Source: Paramesorhizobium sp049065735 (lineage in GTDB: Bacteria; Pseudomonadota; Alphaproteobacteria; Rhizobiales; Rhizobiaceae). From it: 64,000 nt of DNA. Where the stretch lies: NCBI RefSeq assembly GCF_049065735.1, contig NZ_JBAKHD010000005.1, positions 186,001-250,000 of the forward strand, given 5' to 3'. Under the pieces are notes generated by a model. The model searched no databases, had not been told where the DNA came from, and was given only the letters and a program-made list of their open reading frames with translations. The position numbers were made by a program, and so were the translations under genes. Position 1 is the first letter of the stretch. Every line of letters starts with the position of its first letter. Positions 26,486 through 34,703 of the stretch are shown in pieces.

Positions 26486-27622
26486 CTAGGCGTCCGCCCG
26501 TGACAGCCTTACGATCGACGCATCATCGCCATCGGAGAGCAAGTACACCGACCCATCCGGAGCCACGCGAACATCGCGGATGCGGCCGAACTTGCCTTCC
26601 AGCATCCGCTCCTCGCCTGAGATATTGCCCTTTTCATCGCGGTCGAGGCGCACGAGCATTTCATATTTCAACGCGCCGGCCAGAAGGTCGCCCTTCCATT
26701 CGGGGAACATCTCGCCTTCATAGACGGCGAGGCCTGATGGCGCGATGGAGGGGTCCCAGTAATGGAGCGGCTGTTCATAGCCTTCCGCAGCCGTGCCGCT
26801 TCCGATCTTCTCGCCGGAATAGTGAACGCCATAGCCGATCCGCGGCCAGCCATAATTCTTGCCTGCCTCGGGGCGGTTGACTTCGTCGCCGCCGCGCGGA
26901 CCATGCTCGGTGACGATAAGCGCGTCGGTGAGCGGATCCCAGGCCGCGCCTTGCGCGTTGCGATGGCCTTTCGACCAGATCTGGGGCAGGCCCTTGCCGC
27001 CATCGGCGAAAGGATTGTTGGCGGGCACCGAGCCATCGGCGTTGATGCGCAGAACCGAGCCCGCGGGGTCCGAAAAGTCCTGGGCGCGCTCCATGTCGCC
27101 GCGTTCGCCAAAGGTGGCGAACAGTGTGCCGTCAGGCGCGACGACGATGCGCGAGCCGAAATGCTGGCCGCGCGAGGTCTTCTTTTGCGTCGAAAACAGC
27201 GTCTTCACATCGGTGAGTCGGGCCTTGCCGCCATCCCGTTCGAGCCGGGCACTGGCGATTGCAGTTCCGGCTCCGCCGTCGCCCGGCTCGGAGAACGTGA
27301 AATAGATCGTGCCGCTTTTGGCGAAATCCGGCGCGAGCGCCACATCGAGCAGCCCGCCCTGGCCGTTGGCCCAGACTTCGGGCACTCCGTCCACGGGTTC
27401 CGAAACCTTGCCATTGCTGACAATGCGCATGGTTCCGGCTTTTTCGGTGACGAGCAGCGCGCCATCCGGCAGGAAGGCGAGGCTCCAGGGCGAGGCAAGG
27501 CCGGTCGTCACCGTTTCGGCCTTGATCTTGGCCTTTTCGGTGGTGAACGCCTGTGCGCCGGCGGCGGAGAAGCCGGCAATGGTGAAGAGGGCGGCTAGGG
27601 CAGTCGTCGTTCTTTTCATCAT
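26486..27622 (-). CDS. PQQ-dependent sugar dehydrogenase (YliI/Asd type)
   Basis: A 378-residue secreted six-bladed propeller of the GSDH family. A signal peptide ends near AGAQA. ATGLASPWSLAFLPDGALLVTEKAG-like opening blocks follow, then GQGGLLDVALAPDF, the catalytic-region QHFGSRIVVAPDG, WSKGHRNAQGAAWDP and HGPRGGDEVN. Homologues oxidise aldose sugars in the periplasm with PQQ and calcium. Whether this host makes PQQ is not visible here. A seven-base hairpin (CGGGCGG/CCGCCCG) spans the stop codon. Confidence 0.9.
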   Translation of the reverse strand: MMKRTTTALAALFTIAGFSAAGAQAFTTEKAKIKAETVTTGLASPWSLAFLPDGALLVTEKAGTMRIVSNGKVSEPVDGVPEVWANGQGGLLDVALAPDFAKSGTIYFTFSEPGDGGAGTAIASARLERDGGKARLTDVKTLFSTQKKTSRGQHFGSRIVVAPDGTLFATFGERGDMERAQDFSDPAGSVLRINADGSVPANNPFADGGKGLPQIWSKGHRNAQGAAWDPLTDALIVTEHGPRGGDEVNRPEAGKNYGWPRIGYGVHYSGEKIGSGTAAEGYEQPLHYWDPSIAPSGLAVYEGEMFPEWKGDLLAGALKYEMLVRLDRDEKGNISGEERMLEGKFGRIRDVRVAPDGSVYLLSDGDDASIVRLSRADA

Positions 27623-27830
27623 GAATGGGAATTTAGCGACGCATTGCCAGGTATCAAGCCAGCGCCGCGCGCAAGCCGCAATTTTTCTTCGTGAAATTGG
27701 TGCAATCAGTGCTATATATTACGCAGGATGATTTGGACGGTTCCGGGGCGATGCTTCGGGGGCCGTTTTCTTTTTGTGTCCAGTTGCCGCGTTGCAAGGC
27801 GGCGTAGGTTGAGGGAAAGGAAATTTGAGC

Positions 27831-28304
27831 ATGGAAAAGTTCCCGATGACCCAAGGCGGTTTCGACAAGCTCAAGGAGGAGCTTCGCTGGCGTCAGCAGG
27901 AGGAACGGCCGCGCATCATCGACGCCATCGCCGAGGCGCGCGCCCATGGCGATCTTTCCGAGAATGCCGAATATCATGCGGCCAAGGAAGCCCAGAGCCT
28001 GAACGAGGGCCGCATCAGCGAGCTCGAGGATTATATCGCTCGCGCGGAAGTGATCGACATTTCCAAGCTGTCCGGTGACAAGATCAAGTTCGGTGCCACG
28101 GTGACCATGATCGACGAGGACACCGAAGAGGAGAAGGTCTACCAGATCGTCGGCGACCAGGAAGCCGATGTGAAGCAGGGCCGCATCTCCATCTCCTCGC
28201 CCATCGCCCGTGCCCTCATCGGCAAGAGCGAAGGCGACACCATCGAGGTGAACGCGCCCGGCGGCTCGCGGTCCTATGAGATCATCGGGCTGAGATATTC
28301 GTAG
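27831..28304 (+). CDS. greA: Transcription elongation factor GreA
   Basis: GreA enters the RNA polymerase secondary channel and stimulates cleavage of backtracked RNA. The 157-residue protein has the N-terminal coiled coil with the acidic tip in HGDLSENAEYHAAKEAQ (Asp and Glu near residues 41-44). The C-terminal FKBP-like domain ends SPIARALIGKSEGDTIEV. The ATG at 27831 has AAAGGAAA upstream; a TTG two codons earlier is possible. It is followed by the LPS core mannosyltransferase gene, an order I recall from Brucella. Confidence 0.96.
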   Translation: MEKFPMTQGGFDKLKEELRWRQQEERPRIIDAIAEARAHGDLSENAEYHAAKEAQSLNEGRISELEDYIARAEVIDISKLSGDKIKFGATVTMIDEDTEEEKVYQIVGDQEADVKQGRISISSPIARALIGKSEGDTIEVNAPGGSRSYEIIGLRYS

Positions 28305-28384
28305 GCGGGATTGCTCGTCAGAGGGGGGCGCTGTCTTGCCGACATTTCCCTTTAAAGTCGTCTATTCGATGGAAGGGCCTCCAC

Positions 28385-29452
28385 GTGCCTGAGCGGATAG
28401 ACGACATCGAAATCGTCGCACCCAATTTCAAGCGTCAGCTTTCGGGGGTCACCTCAACCATCGTGCAGTTGATCCCGCTGCAACGGCGGATGGGCCTCAA
28501 CATCGCAACGATGGGGCCCGGCCTGCCGGATGGATTGCCAAAGCTCGGCTGGCTGTCGCTCCTGCAATTCTGGAAAAGACCGAAGCGGCGCGCGCATCGT
28601 ATCTGGCATGCGCGGCGCAACAATGAGATGGTGGCGGGCGTCATCATGCGCGATGTGCTGCGCATGCCGCTGCGCCTCGTCTTTACCTCCGCCGCCCAGC
28701 GCAACCACAAGCCTTTCACAAAATGGCTGATCCGCCGCATGGATGCGGTGATCGCCACCAGCGCGCGATCCGGCAGCTATCTGGAAGTGCCGCACACCGT
28801 CATCATGCACGGCGTGAATACAGACCGTTTCCACCCGCCGCGTATGGCGGAGGATGAATTCGCCGCTTCCGGCCTGCCGGGACGCTATGCCATCGGCTGC
28901 TTCGGGCGGGTGCGCCATCAGAAGGGCACGGATCTGTTCGTCGATGCGATGATCACGCTGCTGCCCGTTTATCCGGAGTGGACGGCGGTTATCACCGGCC
29001 GCACCACGGCGGAGCACAAGGCTTTCGAAGACGACCTCAGGGCACGCATTGCCAAGGCCGGATTGCAGGACCGTATCGTCTTTCTGGGCGAGGTGCCCGA
29101 TATCAAGGTGTGGTACCGGCGGCTTGCGCTCTATGTCGCGCCGTCGCGCAATGAAGGTTTCGGCCTGACGCCGCTCGAAGCAGGGGCGTCAGGCACGGCG
29201 TCGGTGACGAGCGATGCTGGCGCTTATGCCGAAATGATCGAAACCGGAAAGACCGGCGCCGTCGTGCCTGCGGGTGACGGCGCTGCACTGCGCGAGGCGA
29301 TCCGCCCCTATCTCGCCGACCCGGCCCTGGCAATCGCCCATGGCGAAAACGCGCTTACCCATGTGCGGGAGAATTTTCCGCTGGAGAAGGAGGCGAGGGC
29401 GATTGGGGCGGTGTATGAGAGGGTGTTTGAGGGCAGTAGGGCAGTAGAGTAG
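28385..29452 (+). CDS. lpcC: LPS core mannosyltransferase, LpcC/WadC-like (GT4)
   Basis: A 355-residue GT4 glycosyltransferase with GCFGRVRHQKGTDLFVDAM and the donor-site motif APSRNEGFGLTPLEAGASG (about residues 255-273). Context (greA before, lrp, trxB and vtlR after) matches the Brucella locus that I recall carries lpcC/wadC, which adds mannose to the LPS core and affects virulence. Translation probably starts at the GTG at 28385 (AAGGG 8 bases upstream). The last residues (GSRAVE, stop) are encoded by the AGGGCAGT-type octamer repeat, so the C-terminus is set by repeat copy number. Confidence 0.85.
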   Translation: MPERIDDIEIVAPNFKRQLSGVTSTIVQLIPLQRRMGLNIATMGPGLPDGLPKLGWLSLLQFWKRPKRRAHRIWHARRNNEMVAGVIMRDVLRMPLRLVFTSAAQRNHKPFTKWLIRRMDAVIATSARSGSYLEVPHTVIMHGVNTDRFHPPRMAEDEFAASGLPGRYAIGCFGRVRHQKGTDLFVDAMITLLPVYPEWTAVITGRTTAEHKAFEDDLRARIAKAGLQDRIVFLGEVPDIKVWYRRLALYVAPSRNEGFGLTPLEAGASGTASVTSDAGAYAEMIETGKTGAVVPAGDGAALREAIRPYLADPALAIAHGENALTHVRENFPLEKEARAIGAVYERVFEGSRAVE

Positions 29453-29493
29453 GGCAGTATGTTCGGGCAAAACATATTGCCCTACTGCCTTAA
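29428..29493. repeat. AGGGCAGT octamer palindrome between lpcC and lrp
   Basis: Three AGGGCAGT copies (one pair in tandem, a third after five bases) run into AGGGCAGTATGTT. The complementary AACATATTGCCCT and ACTGCCTT follow, forming a hairpin with one mismatch in 13. The lpcC stop (29450-29452) lies in the left arm. The lrp stop (29490-29492) lies at the end of the right arm. The unit equals the Brucella HOOF-Print VNTR octamer as I recall it. Confidence 0.85.
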
Positions 29494-29960
29494 ATCAGCA
29501 TCAACGCCTCGTCCTTCACCGCCCTGATAGTCAGCGCGGTGCGGACGGAATCGACGTTTGGCGTCGCGGTCAGCTCCTCGATGACGAAGGTCTGGAAGGT
29601 GTTGATATCAGGGGCGACGCAGTGGAGCAGGAAGTCGGATTCGCCCGAGACCATCCAGGCGCGGCGGACCAGCGGCCAATGCTTGGTCTTTTCGGCGAAG
29701 GCCTTCAAATCCGCATCTGCCTGCCGGTGCAGGCCGACCGAGCAGAAGGCCACCAGATCCTGGCCCAGCGCGGCGCCGTTCAGGATGGCGCGGTAGCCAC
29801 GGATGACGCCGCTTTCCTCCAGCTTGCGCACCCGGCGCAGGCAGGGCGGGGCGGATATGCCGACGCGATCCGCCAGCTCGACATTGGTGATGCGCCCATC
29901 ATTTTGCAATTCTTTGAGGATTTTCCAGTCGATGTCGTCGAGATCGGCCTTGATGGGCAT
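29490..29960 (-). CDS. Lrp/AsnC-family transcriptional regulator
   Basis: A 156-residue regulator. The N-terminal helix-turn-helix DIDWKILKELQNDGRITNVELADRVGISAPPCLRRVRKLEESGVI (about residues 9-53) is followed by the RAM ligand domain with VRRAWMVSGESDFLLHCVAPD. Lrp-type proteins respond to amino acids and form octamers on DNA. Targets are unknown; it is divergent from trxB across 315 bases. Its stop codon is formed by the octamer repeat. Confidence 0.93.
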   Translation of the reverse strand: MPIKADLDDIDWKILKELQNDGRITNVELADRVGISAPPCLRRVRKLEESGVIRGYRAILNGAALGQDLVAFCSVGLHRQADADLKAFAEKTKHWPLVRRAWMVSGESDFLLHCVAPDINTFQTFVIEELTATPNVDSVRTALTIRAVKDEALMLI

Positions 29961-30275
29961 GCATGGCTCCGAAGGGAATCACTAGTCTCGCATTTGCACG
30001 ATGCCGGATATTCCGTCCAGCCATAAAATGCATGACGCAATGATATTGCGCTTGAAGGCAATAATCATATCCGATTCCCATCCTGCCGCAACTGGATGTT
30101 GCCCTGCCGCGGGACGCTTCGCCGCACCGCGCTCAAGGGATTAGCCTGTGGCTAAACGACCGCAGTGCCTGTGGAAACCTTGCAAAAGGTCCATGCAAAA
30201 CATTACTTTGACAACAATCGCCCAGATGGTTGCCCGGCACCTTCGAATCGGTGCCGCTTTACGAGGATTTCCCCC
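29961..30275. promoter_or_regulatory. Divergent lrp/trxB control region with a leader hairpin
   Basis: No gene is supported here. A perfect seven-base stem CGGCACC (30235-30241) and GGTGCCG (30250-30256) lies 19 bases before the trxB start. A TTGACA at 30208-30213 has no convincing partner box. Promoters for both genes must lie in this stretch. Confidence 0.4.
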
Positions 30276-31250
30276 ATGCCACAGCGCCACGCGCCCGTTC
30301 TCATCATCGGTTCCGGCCCCGCGGGCTATACGGCAGCGATCTATGCAGCGCGGGCGATGCTCAAACCCATCGTCGTGGCGGGCCTGCAGCAGGGCGGCCA
30401 GCTGACCATCACCACCGATGTAGAAAACTATCCCGGCTATGCCGATCCCGTGCAGGGGCCATGGATGATGGAGCAGATGGCCCGCCAAGCGGAGAATGTC
30501 GGTGCGGAGATCGTGCAGGACATTATCGTCGAGGCCGATATCTCGGTCCGTCCGTTCCGTCTCAAGGGCGATTCCGGAACGGATTATACCTGTGACGCGC
30601 TGATTATCGCCACCGGCGCCCAAGCAAAATGGCTGGGCCTGCCGAGCGAGCAGACCTTCATGGGCGGCGGCGTGTCGGCCTGCGCCACCTGCGACGGGTT
30701 CTTCTATCGCGGGCGTGACGTGGTCGTGGTCGGCGGCGGCAACACCGCTGTGGAGGAGGCACTCTATCTGTCGCATCTGGCGAAGTCCGTGACGGTCATT
30801 CACCGCCGCGATGCCTTCCGCGCGGAGAAGATCATGCAGGACCGGCTGTTCTCCAAGGAGAATGTGCGGGTCATCTGGGACACGGTGGTGGAGGAGATCA
30901 CCGGCACCGAGGGGAAGGCGCCCATGGGGCCTGTCGTCACCGGCGTGCGGCTCAAGAACATCAAGACGGGGCAGGTGAGCGAGCTTGCGACCGACGGCAT
31001 TTTCGTCGCCATCGGCCACGCGCCGGCGGTGTCGTTGTTCGAGGGTAAGCTCAAGCAGAAGCCGAACGGCTATCTCTGGACCGCGCCGGATTCGACGGCG
31101 ACGGATGTGCCGGGCGTTTTTGCCGCGGGCGACGTCACAGACGATGTGTTCCGGCAGGCGGTGACGGCGGCGGGCATGGGGTGCATGGCCGCGCTGGAGG
31201 CGGAGCGCTGGCTTGCGGCACAGGAGCCGATCCGTCAGGCTGCTGAATAG
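30276..31250 (+). CDS. trxB: Thioredoxin reductase
   Basis: A 324-residue NADPH-dependent flavoenzyme that reduces thioredoxin. FAD site GSGPAGYTAAIYAARA (residues 13-28), redox centre SACATCDGF, NADPH motif VGGGNTAVEEALYLS, and the closing FAAGDVTDDVFRQAVTAAGMGCMAALEAE. Length and motifs are those of the bacterial low-molecular-weight type. GAGG lies 9 bases before the ATG at 30276. The LysR gene follows 36 bases later on the same strand. Confidence 0.97.
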   Translation: MPQRHAPVLIIGSGPAGYTAAIYAARAMLKPIVVAGLQQGGQLTITTDVENYPGYADPVQGPWMMEQMARQAENVGAEIVQDIIVEADISVRPFRLKGDSGTDYTCDALIIATGAQAKWLGLPSEQTFMGGGVSACATCDGFFYRGRDVVVVGGGNTAVEEALYLSHLAKSVTVIHRRDAFRAEKIMQDRLFSKENVRVIWDTVVEEITGTEGKAPMGPVVTGVRLKNIKTGQVSELATDGIFVAIGHAPAVSLFEGKLKQKPNGYLWTAPDSTATDVPGVFAAGDVTDDVFRQAVTAAGMGCMAALEAERWLAAQEPIRQAAE

Positions 31251-31286
31251 AGCGCCGGGTGAAATCCGGGAGGAAGGACTAGGGAA

Positions 31287-32192
31287 GTGGTTGCACCGCT
31301 CGATTGGGACAAGCTGCGCATATTTCATGCCGCCGCGGAGGCGGGGTCGTTTACCCATGCCGCGCAGACATTGCATCTCTCGCAATCGGCGATCTCGCGC
31401 CAGGTGAGCGCGCTGGAGCAGGATGTGGGCGTGCCGCTGTTCCAGCGGCATGCGCGCGGGCTGATCCTGACCGAGCAGGGCGAAATGCTCTATCGCACGG
31501 CGCATGACGTGCTGATGAAGCTCGAGAATGTCCGCTCCAAGCTGGCCGAAAGCCGGGAGAAGCCTTCCGGCCGCCTGCGGGTGACGACGACGGTGGGGCT
31601 TGGCTCAGGCTGGCTGGTCGAGCGGGTGCAGGAGTTCATCGAGCTTTATCCGGATGTGCGGCTGCAACTCATCCTCGATAACGAAGAGCTGGACCTGACC
31701 ATGCGCCACGCGGATTGCGCCATCCGCCTGCGCCAGCCACAGCAGCCGGATCTGATCCAGCGGCGGCTGTTCACAGTGCATATGCATGTCTATGCCTCGG
31801 CGAACTATATTGCGCGGCACGGCAAGCTGACGTCGGTGGAGGAACTTGACGAGCATCGCATCGTCACCTTTGGCGAGCCCGCGCCGAGCTATCTGACCGG
31901 GCTCAACTGGCTGGAAGTGGCAGGGCGCAGCGAGGGCAGCCCACGCATTCCGACACTGCAGGTCAACAATCTGCTTTCGATCAAACGCGCGGCCCAGCGC
32001 GGCGTCGGTATCGCCGTCCTGCCTGATTACATGGTCGACAAGGAGTCGGGCCTGGTGCGGCTTCTTCCCGAGATGGAGGAAATACCTTCCTTCGACACGT
32101 TCTTCTGCTACCCGGAAGCGCTGAAGAATTCAGCGAAGCTGCATGCGTTCCGGGATTTCCTGTTCTCAAAGGCACGCAGCTGGGTTTATTAA
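31287..32192 (+). CDS. vtlR: LysR-family regulator, VtlR/LsrB-like
   Basis: A 301-residue LysR protein. The helix-turn-helix is FHAAAEAGSFTHAAQTLHLSQSAISRQVSALEQDVGVPLFQRH (about residues 13-55), followed by an effector domain. A LysR gene directly after trxB is the arrangement of lsrB in Sinorhizobium and vtlR in Brucella, the latter reported to activate the sRNA AbcR2 and small-protein genes. An AbcR-like RNA gene lies about 650 bases downstream. The start is the GTG at 31287, with AGGAAGG nine bases upstream. Confidence 0.88.
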   Translation: MVAPLDWDKLRIFHAAAEAGSFTHAAQTLHLSQSAISRQVSALEQDVGVPLFQRHARGLILTEQGEMLYRTAHDVLMKLENVRSKLAESREKPSGRLRVTTTVGLGSGWLVERVQEFIELYPDVRLQLILDNEELDLTMRHADCAIRLRQPQQPDLIQRRLFTVHMHVYASANYIARHGKLTSVEELDEHRIVTFGEPAPSYLTGLNWLEVAGRSEGSPRIPTLQVNNLLSIKRAAQRGVGIAVLPDYMVDKESGLVRLLPEMEEIPSFDTFFCYPEALKNSAKLHAFRDFLFSKARSWVY

Positions 32193-32241
32193 GAGGACTC
32201 AGCAGGGGTTCTTGACCGGCGCTGGGATGTGCCGGTCATCT

Positions 32242-32337
32242 TCATTCCATATGCTTGGCATAATACACCGCCCATGCGGCAATCAACACGCCAGCAATGG
32301 GCCCAATGAGAAATGAGAGAGCCTGCATCGTCGTCAT
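32242..32337 (-). CDS. 31-residue single-pass membrane peptide
   Basis: A short frame from the ATG at 32337 to a TGA at 32242-32244 gives MTTMQALSF..., one strong hydrophobic helix (about residues 5-23, with GPIAGVLIAAWAVYYA) and a basic-acidic end KHME. AAGGGG lies 8 bases upstream. Size and single helix resemble known bacterial membrane microproteins. It is convergent with vtlR. No family recognised; it could be an accidental frame. Confidence 0.45.
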   Translation of the reverse strand: MTTMQALSFLIGPIAGVLIAAWAVYYAKHME

Positions 32338-32439
32338 GGCCTTAGCCCCTTGAGAACTTGGCTTGCTGCATAATGTATGGTGTACGATAGCAGAAAGCAA
32401 ATTAGGCTGACAGAGACAAGGAACGGTGTTGGTCTTGAG

Positions 32440-32514
32440 CTATAAAGACTCGAAACCACGGGCGCGAATGTACGTCGCCAGAAGCTTGATCTGTTCGTTG
32501 TGAATTTGTGTCAT
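32440..32514 (-). CDS. Possible 24-residue peptide
   Basis: An ATG at 32514 preceded by GGGGGATGAA opens a 24-codon frame (MTQIHNEQIKLLATYIRARGF...) ending TAG at 32440-32442. The peptide is amphipathic and basic. It could also be the leader of the membrane peptide at 32242-32337, 102 bases downstream on the same strand. Support is only the ribosome-binding site and composition. Confidence 0.25.
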   Translation of the reverse strand: MTQIHNEQIKLLATYIRARGFESL

Positions 32515-32849
32515 TTCATCCCCCACGCGTCTCATCTTACCTCAATTGTCTTCGAAGAAAAGAGTGATCAAGGGGCGGTCTCAGCACAAAATCTGCCGTC
32601 AAAGCGGGCAAATTGCCAATTCATGCGGCAGTGTTCTGCCTCGATTCTTGGCATATCGCCTCGCAAATGGGACAGAAAATCTGCACCTCACAGCAGAGAA
32701 TTCATCGGTATTTAGCGAGGGTATCACTCTGTTAATCCTCTAACATATTGAAATATATGAAATTATCTGTACTATTTCGCTATGCGCCTTGTGCATGGCT
32801 GCAATGCGATTTAGCGGGGTTGCGTAAAAGGGAGGGAGGGCGCATATCC

Positions 32850-32972
32850 AGCGCATCTTAAGTGATGCGTCTCCTCCTCCCATTGCGCATCCTTGAGTGT
32901 TCCCCTCTGGAGGTTTCGCCGGAAACGGCACCTTCAAAACTCAAAGCCGGACCTTTGTCCGGCTTTTTTTTT
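32850..32972 (+). ncRNA. abcR: AbcR-like (alpha-r15 family) small RNA
   Basis: The sequence shows three stem-loops. Stem 1 is CGCATC (32852-32857) with GATGCG. A single-stranded anti-Shine-Dalgarno stretch follows, CTCCTCCTCCCATTGCGC at 32871-32888. Stem 2 is closed by CTTGAGT / ACTCAAAG and holds TTCCCCTCTGGAGG. Stem 3 is the terminator. This is the architecture of AbcR RNAs, Hfq-dependent repressors of ABC-transporter mRNAs in Rhizobiales. The location near the VtlR-like gene supports the call. The 5' end is estimated; a TTGCGT-17-CATATC promoter would start it near 32854. Confidence 0.8.
32943..32972 (+). terminator. Rho-independent terminator of the AbcR-like RNA
   Basis: Ten-pair stem AAAGCCGGAC (32943-32952) / GTCCGGCTTT (32957-32966) with a four-base loop, followed by an unbroken run of T to 32972. 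Confidence 0.9.
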
Positions 32973-33033
32973 GACTTTTGCAAGCTGTTTTTTCAGGGGC
33001 AAAGAAAAGGGGCCGCGCGGGCCCCAGTTGCTA

Positions 33034-33237
33034 CGCCCTCCTTCCCCTTGCGGGGATTGAGAAGCGGTCGGCCGAAGGCCGAGGGAAAGCCAACAATTTG
33101 GCTTTTCCAGCGACGAACCCCGCGTTAGCGGGCGGATGGGGTTGGTGACGTTTGTGCTTTTGCTGGAGGCAGTGGCGAAACGTCATCACCCCCACCCGAC
33201 CGCTCTGCGGCCACCCTCCCCGGAAGGGGGAGGGAGT
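33034..33237. repeat. Palindromic repeat, family A, long form, opposite orientation
   Basis: Ends CGCCCTCCTTCCCCTTGCGG and CCGGAAGGGGGAGGGAG. The inner arms contain GGTGACGTTTG and CGTCATCACCCCCACC. It carries the same 60-base module (GGAAAGCCAAC...TTTGGCTTTTCC with GGTCGGCCGAAGGCC) as the copy at 15888-16108, but inverted. It fills the gap between the sRNA and the aminotransferase gene. Confidence 0.8.
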
Positions 33238-33244
33238 CTTTGCA

Positions 33245-34447
33245 TTACCGCAGCGAGGCGCAGAAGCGCTGGATGCGGGTGCAGGCTTCCTCCAGCAGCG
33301 CCTCCGATGTGGCGTAGGAAATGCGGAAGTTGGGGCCGAGGCCGAAGGCCGAGCCCTGTACCACCGCAACGCCTTCAGCCTCCAGAAGCTCGGTGACGAA
33401 GTCGACGTCCGACTCGATTACCTTGCCAGAAGGCGCCGTCTTGCCGATGAGGCCGGCGCAGGAGGGGTAGACGTAGAATGCGCCTTCCGGCGTGGGGCAG
33501 ACGATGCCCTTGGCCTGGTTCAGCATGGAGACGACCAGATCGCGGCGGCCTTGGAAGATCGCCTTGTTCTTCGGGATGAAGTCCTGCGGGCCGTTCAGCG
33601 CCTCGACAGCCGCCCATTGCGCGATGGTGCAGGCGCCAGAGGTCTGCTGGCCCTGGATCATGTCCATCGCCTTGATGAGCTCAACCGGTCCGGCAGCGTA
33701 GCCGATGCGCCAGCCGGTCATGGCATAGGCCTTGGACACGCCGTTCATGGTAAGCGTGCGGTCATAGAGCGAGGGCTCCACCTGCGCGGGCGTGGTGAAG
33801 ACGAAATCGCCATAGACCAGATGCTCATACATGTCGTCGGTGAGAATCCAGACATGCGGATGACGCATGAGCACTTCGGTCAGCGCCTTCAGCTCTGCTT
33901 CCGTATAGGCCGCACCGCTCGGGTTCGAGGGCGAGTTGAAGATGAACCACTTCGTCTTCGGCGTGATCGCCTTCTCGAGGTCTTCTGCGGTGAGCTTGAA
34001 ATTGTTCTCCTGCTTCGCCTCGGCGAAGACGGGCGTGCCGCCGCAGATCGCCACCATTTCCGGGTAGCTGACCCAGTAGGGTGCAGGAATAATCACCTCG
34101 TCGCCGGGGTTCAGCGTTGCCATGAAGGCGTTGAACAGGATCTGCTTGCCGCCGGTGCCGACGATGGTCTGCTCCGGCTTGTAGTCGAGGCCGTTCTCGC
34201 GCTTGAACTTGGCGGCGATGGCCTGGCGCAGCTCGGGAATGCCGGAAACGGGCGGATATTTCGTCTCGCCGCGCTCGATGGCTGATATGGCCGCTTTCTT
34301 GATATTATCAGGCGTATCGAAATCCGGCTCGCCCGCGCCAAGACCGATCACATCCTTGCCTTTCGCCTTCAGCTCGCGTGCTTTCTGGCTGACCGCGATG
34401 GTGGCGGAAGGCTTTACGCGGGATAGGGCGTCGGCGAGGAATGCCAT
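33245..34447 (-). CDS. aatA: Aspartate-type PLP aminotransferase (class I, subgroup Ib)
   Basis: A 400-residue fold-type I aminotransferase. Hallmarks are GAGEPDFDTPDNIK, the FNSPSNPSGAAYT block with the cofactor-contact Asn, and the PLP lysine in NGVSKAYAMTGWRIGYAAGP (about residue 239). FRISYATS near the end has the substrate-carboxylate Arg. The family (AatA/AspC of Rhizobium) transaminates aspartate and often prephenate or aromatic acids. Confidence 0.92.
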   Translation of the reverse strand: MAFLADALSRVKPSATIAVSQKARELKAKGKDVIGLGAGEPDFDTPDNIKKAAISAIERGETKYPPVSGIPELRQAIAAKFKRENGLDYKPEQTIVGTGGKQILFNAFMATLNPGDEVIIPAPYWVSYPEMVAICGGTPVFAEAKQENNFKLTAEDLEKAITPKTKWFIFNSPSNPSGAAYTEAELKALTEVLMRHPHVWILTDDMYEHLVYGDFVFTTPAQVEPSLYDRTLTMNGVSKAYAMTGWRIGYAAGPVELIKAMDMIQGQQTSGACTIAQWAAVEALNGPQDFIPKNKAIFQGRRDLVVSMLNQAKGIVCPTPEGAFYVYPSCAGLIGKTAPSGKVIESDVDFVTELLEAEGVAVVQGSAFGLGPNFRISYATSEALLEEACTRIQRFCASLR

Positions 34448-34703
34448 GGTTCATTCTCCTGAATGGCAGCGTTGTTTAGCGGCCGGAGGCCGGGCGTCGG
34501 TCCGGTTTCGCGGCACTTTCTATGTCGCAAGCGGGAAGGAATCGCAAGAAAAGCTTTGATTTTGGACATCACACTCGGGCGATTTGCCAGGGTGTGTTGC
34601 AGCGAAAGGCGAAAGCATCAGCAATTGTTTAGAAAAGCTTCAGCCAAACTGATTGGACGGGGATTGCGGCTATTGCGATAGTCAGGCGTAACCGGAGAAT
34701 CCC

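Noticed and set aside
32546..32743. 65-codon plus-strand frame in the vtlR-sRNA gap
   Set aside because: No ribosome-binding site, mixed composition and no motif; likely chance.
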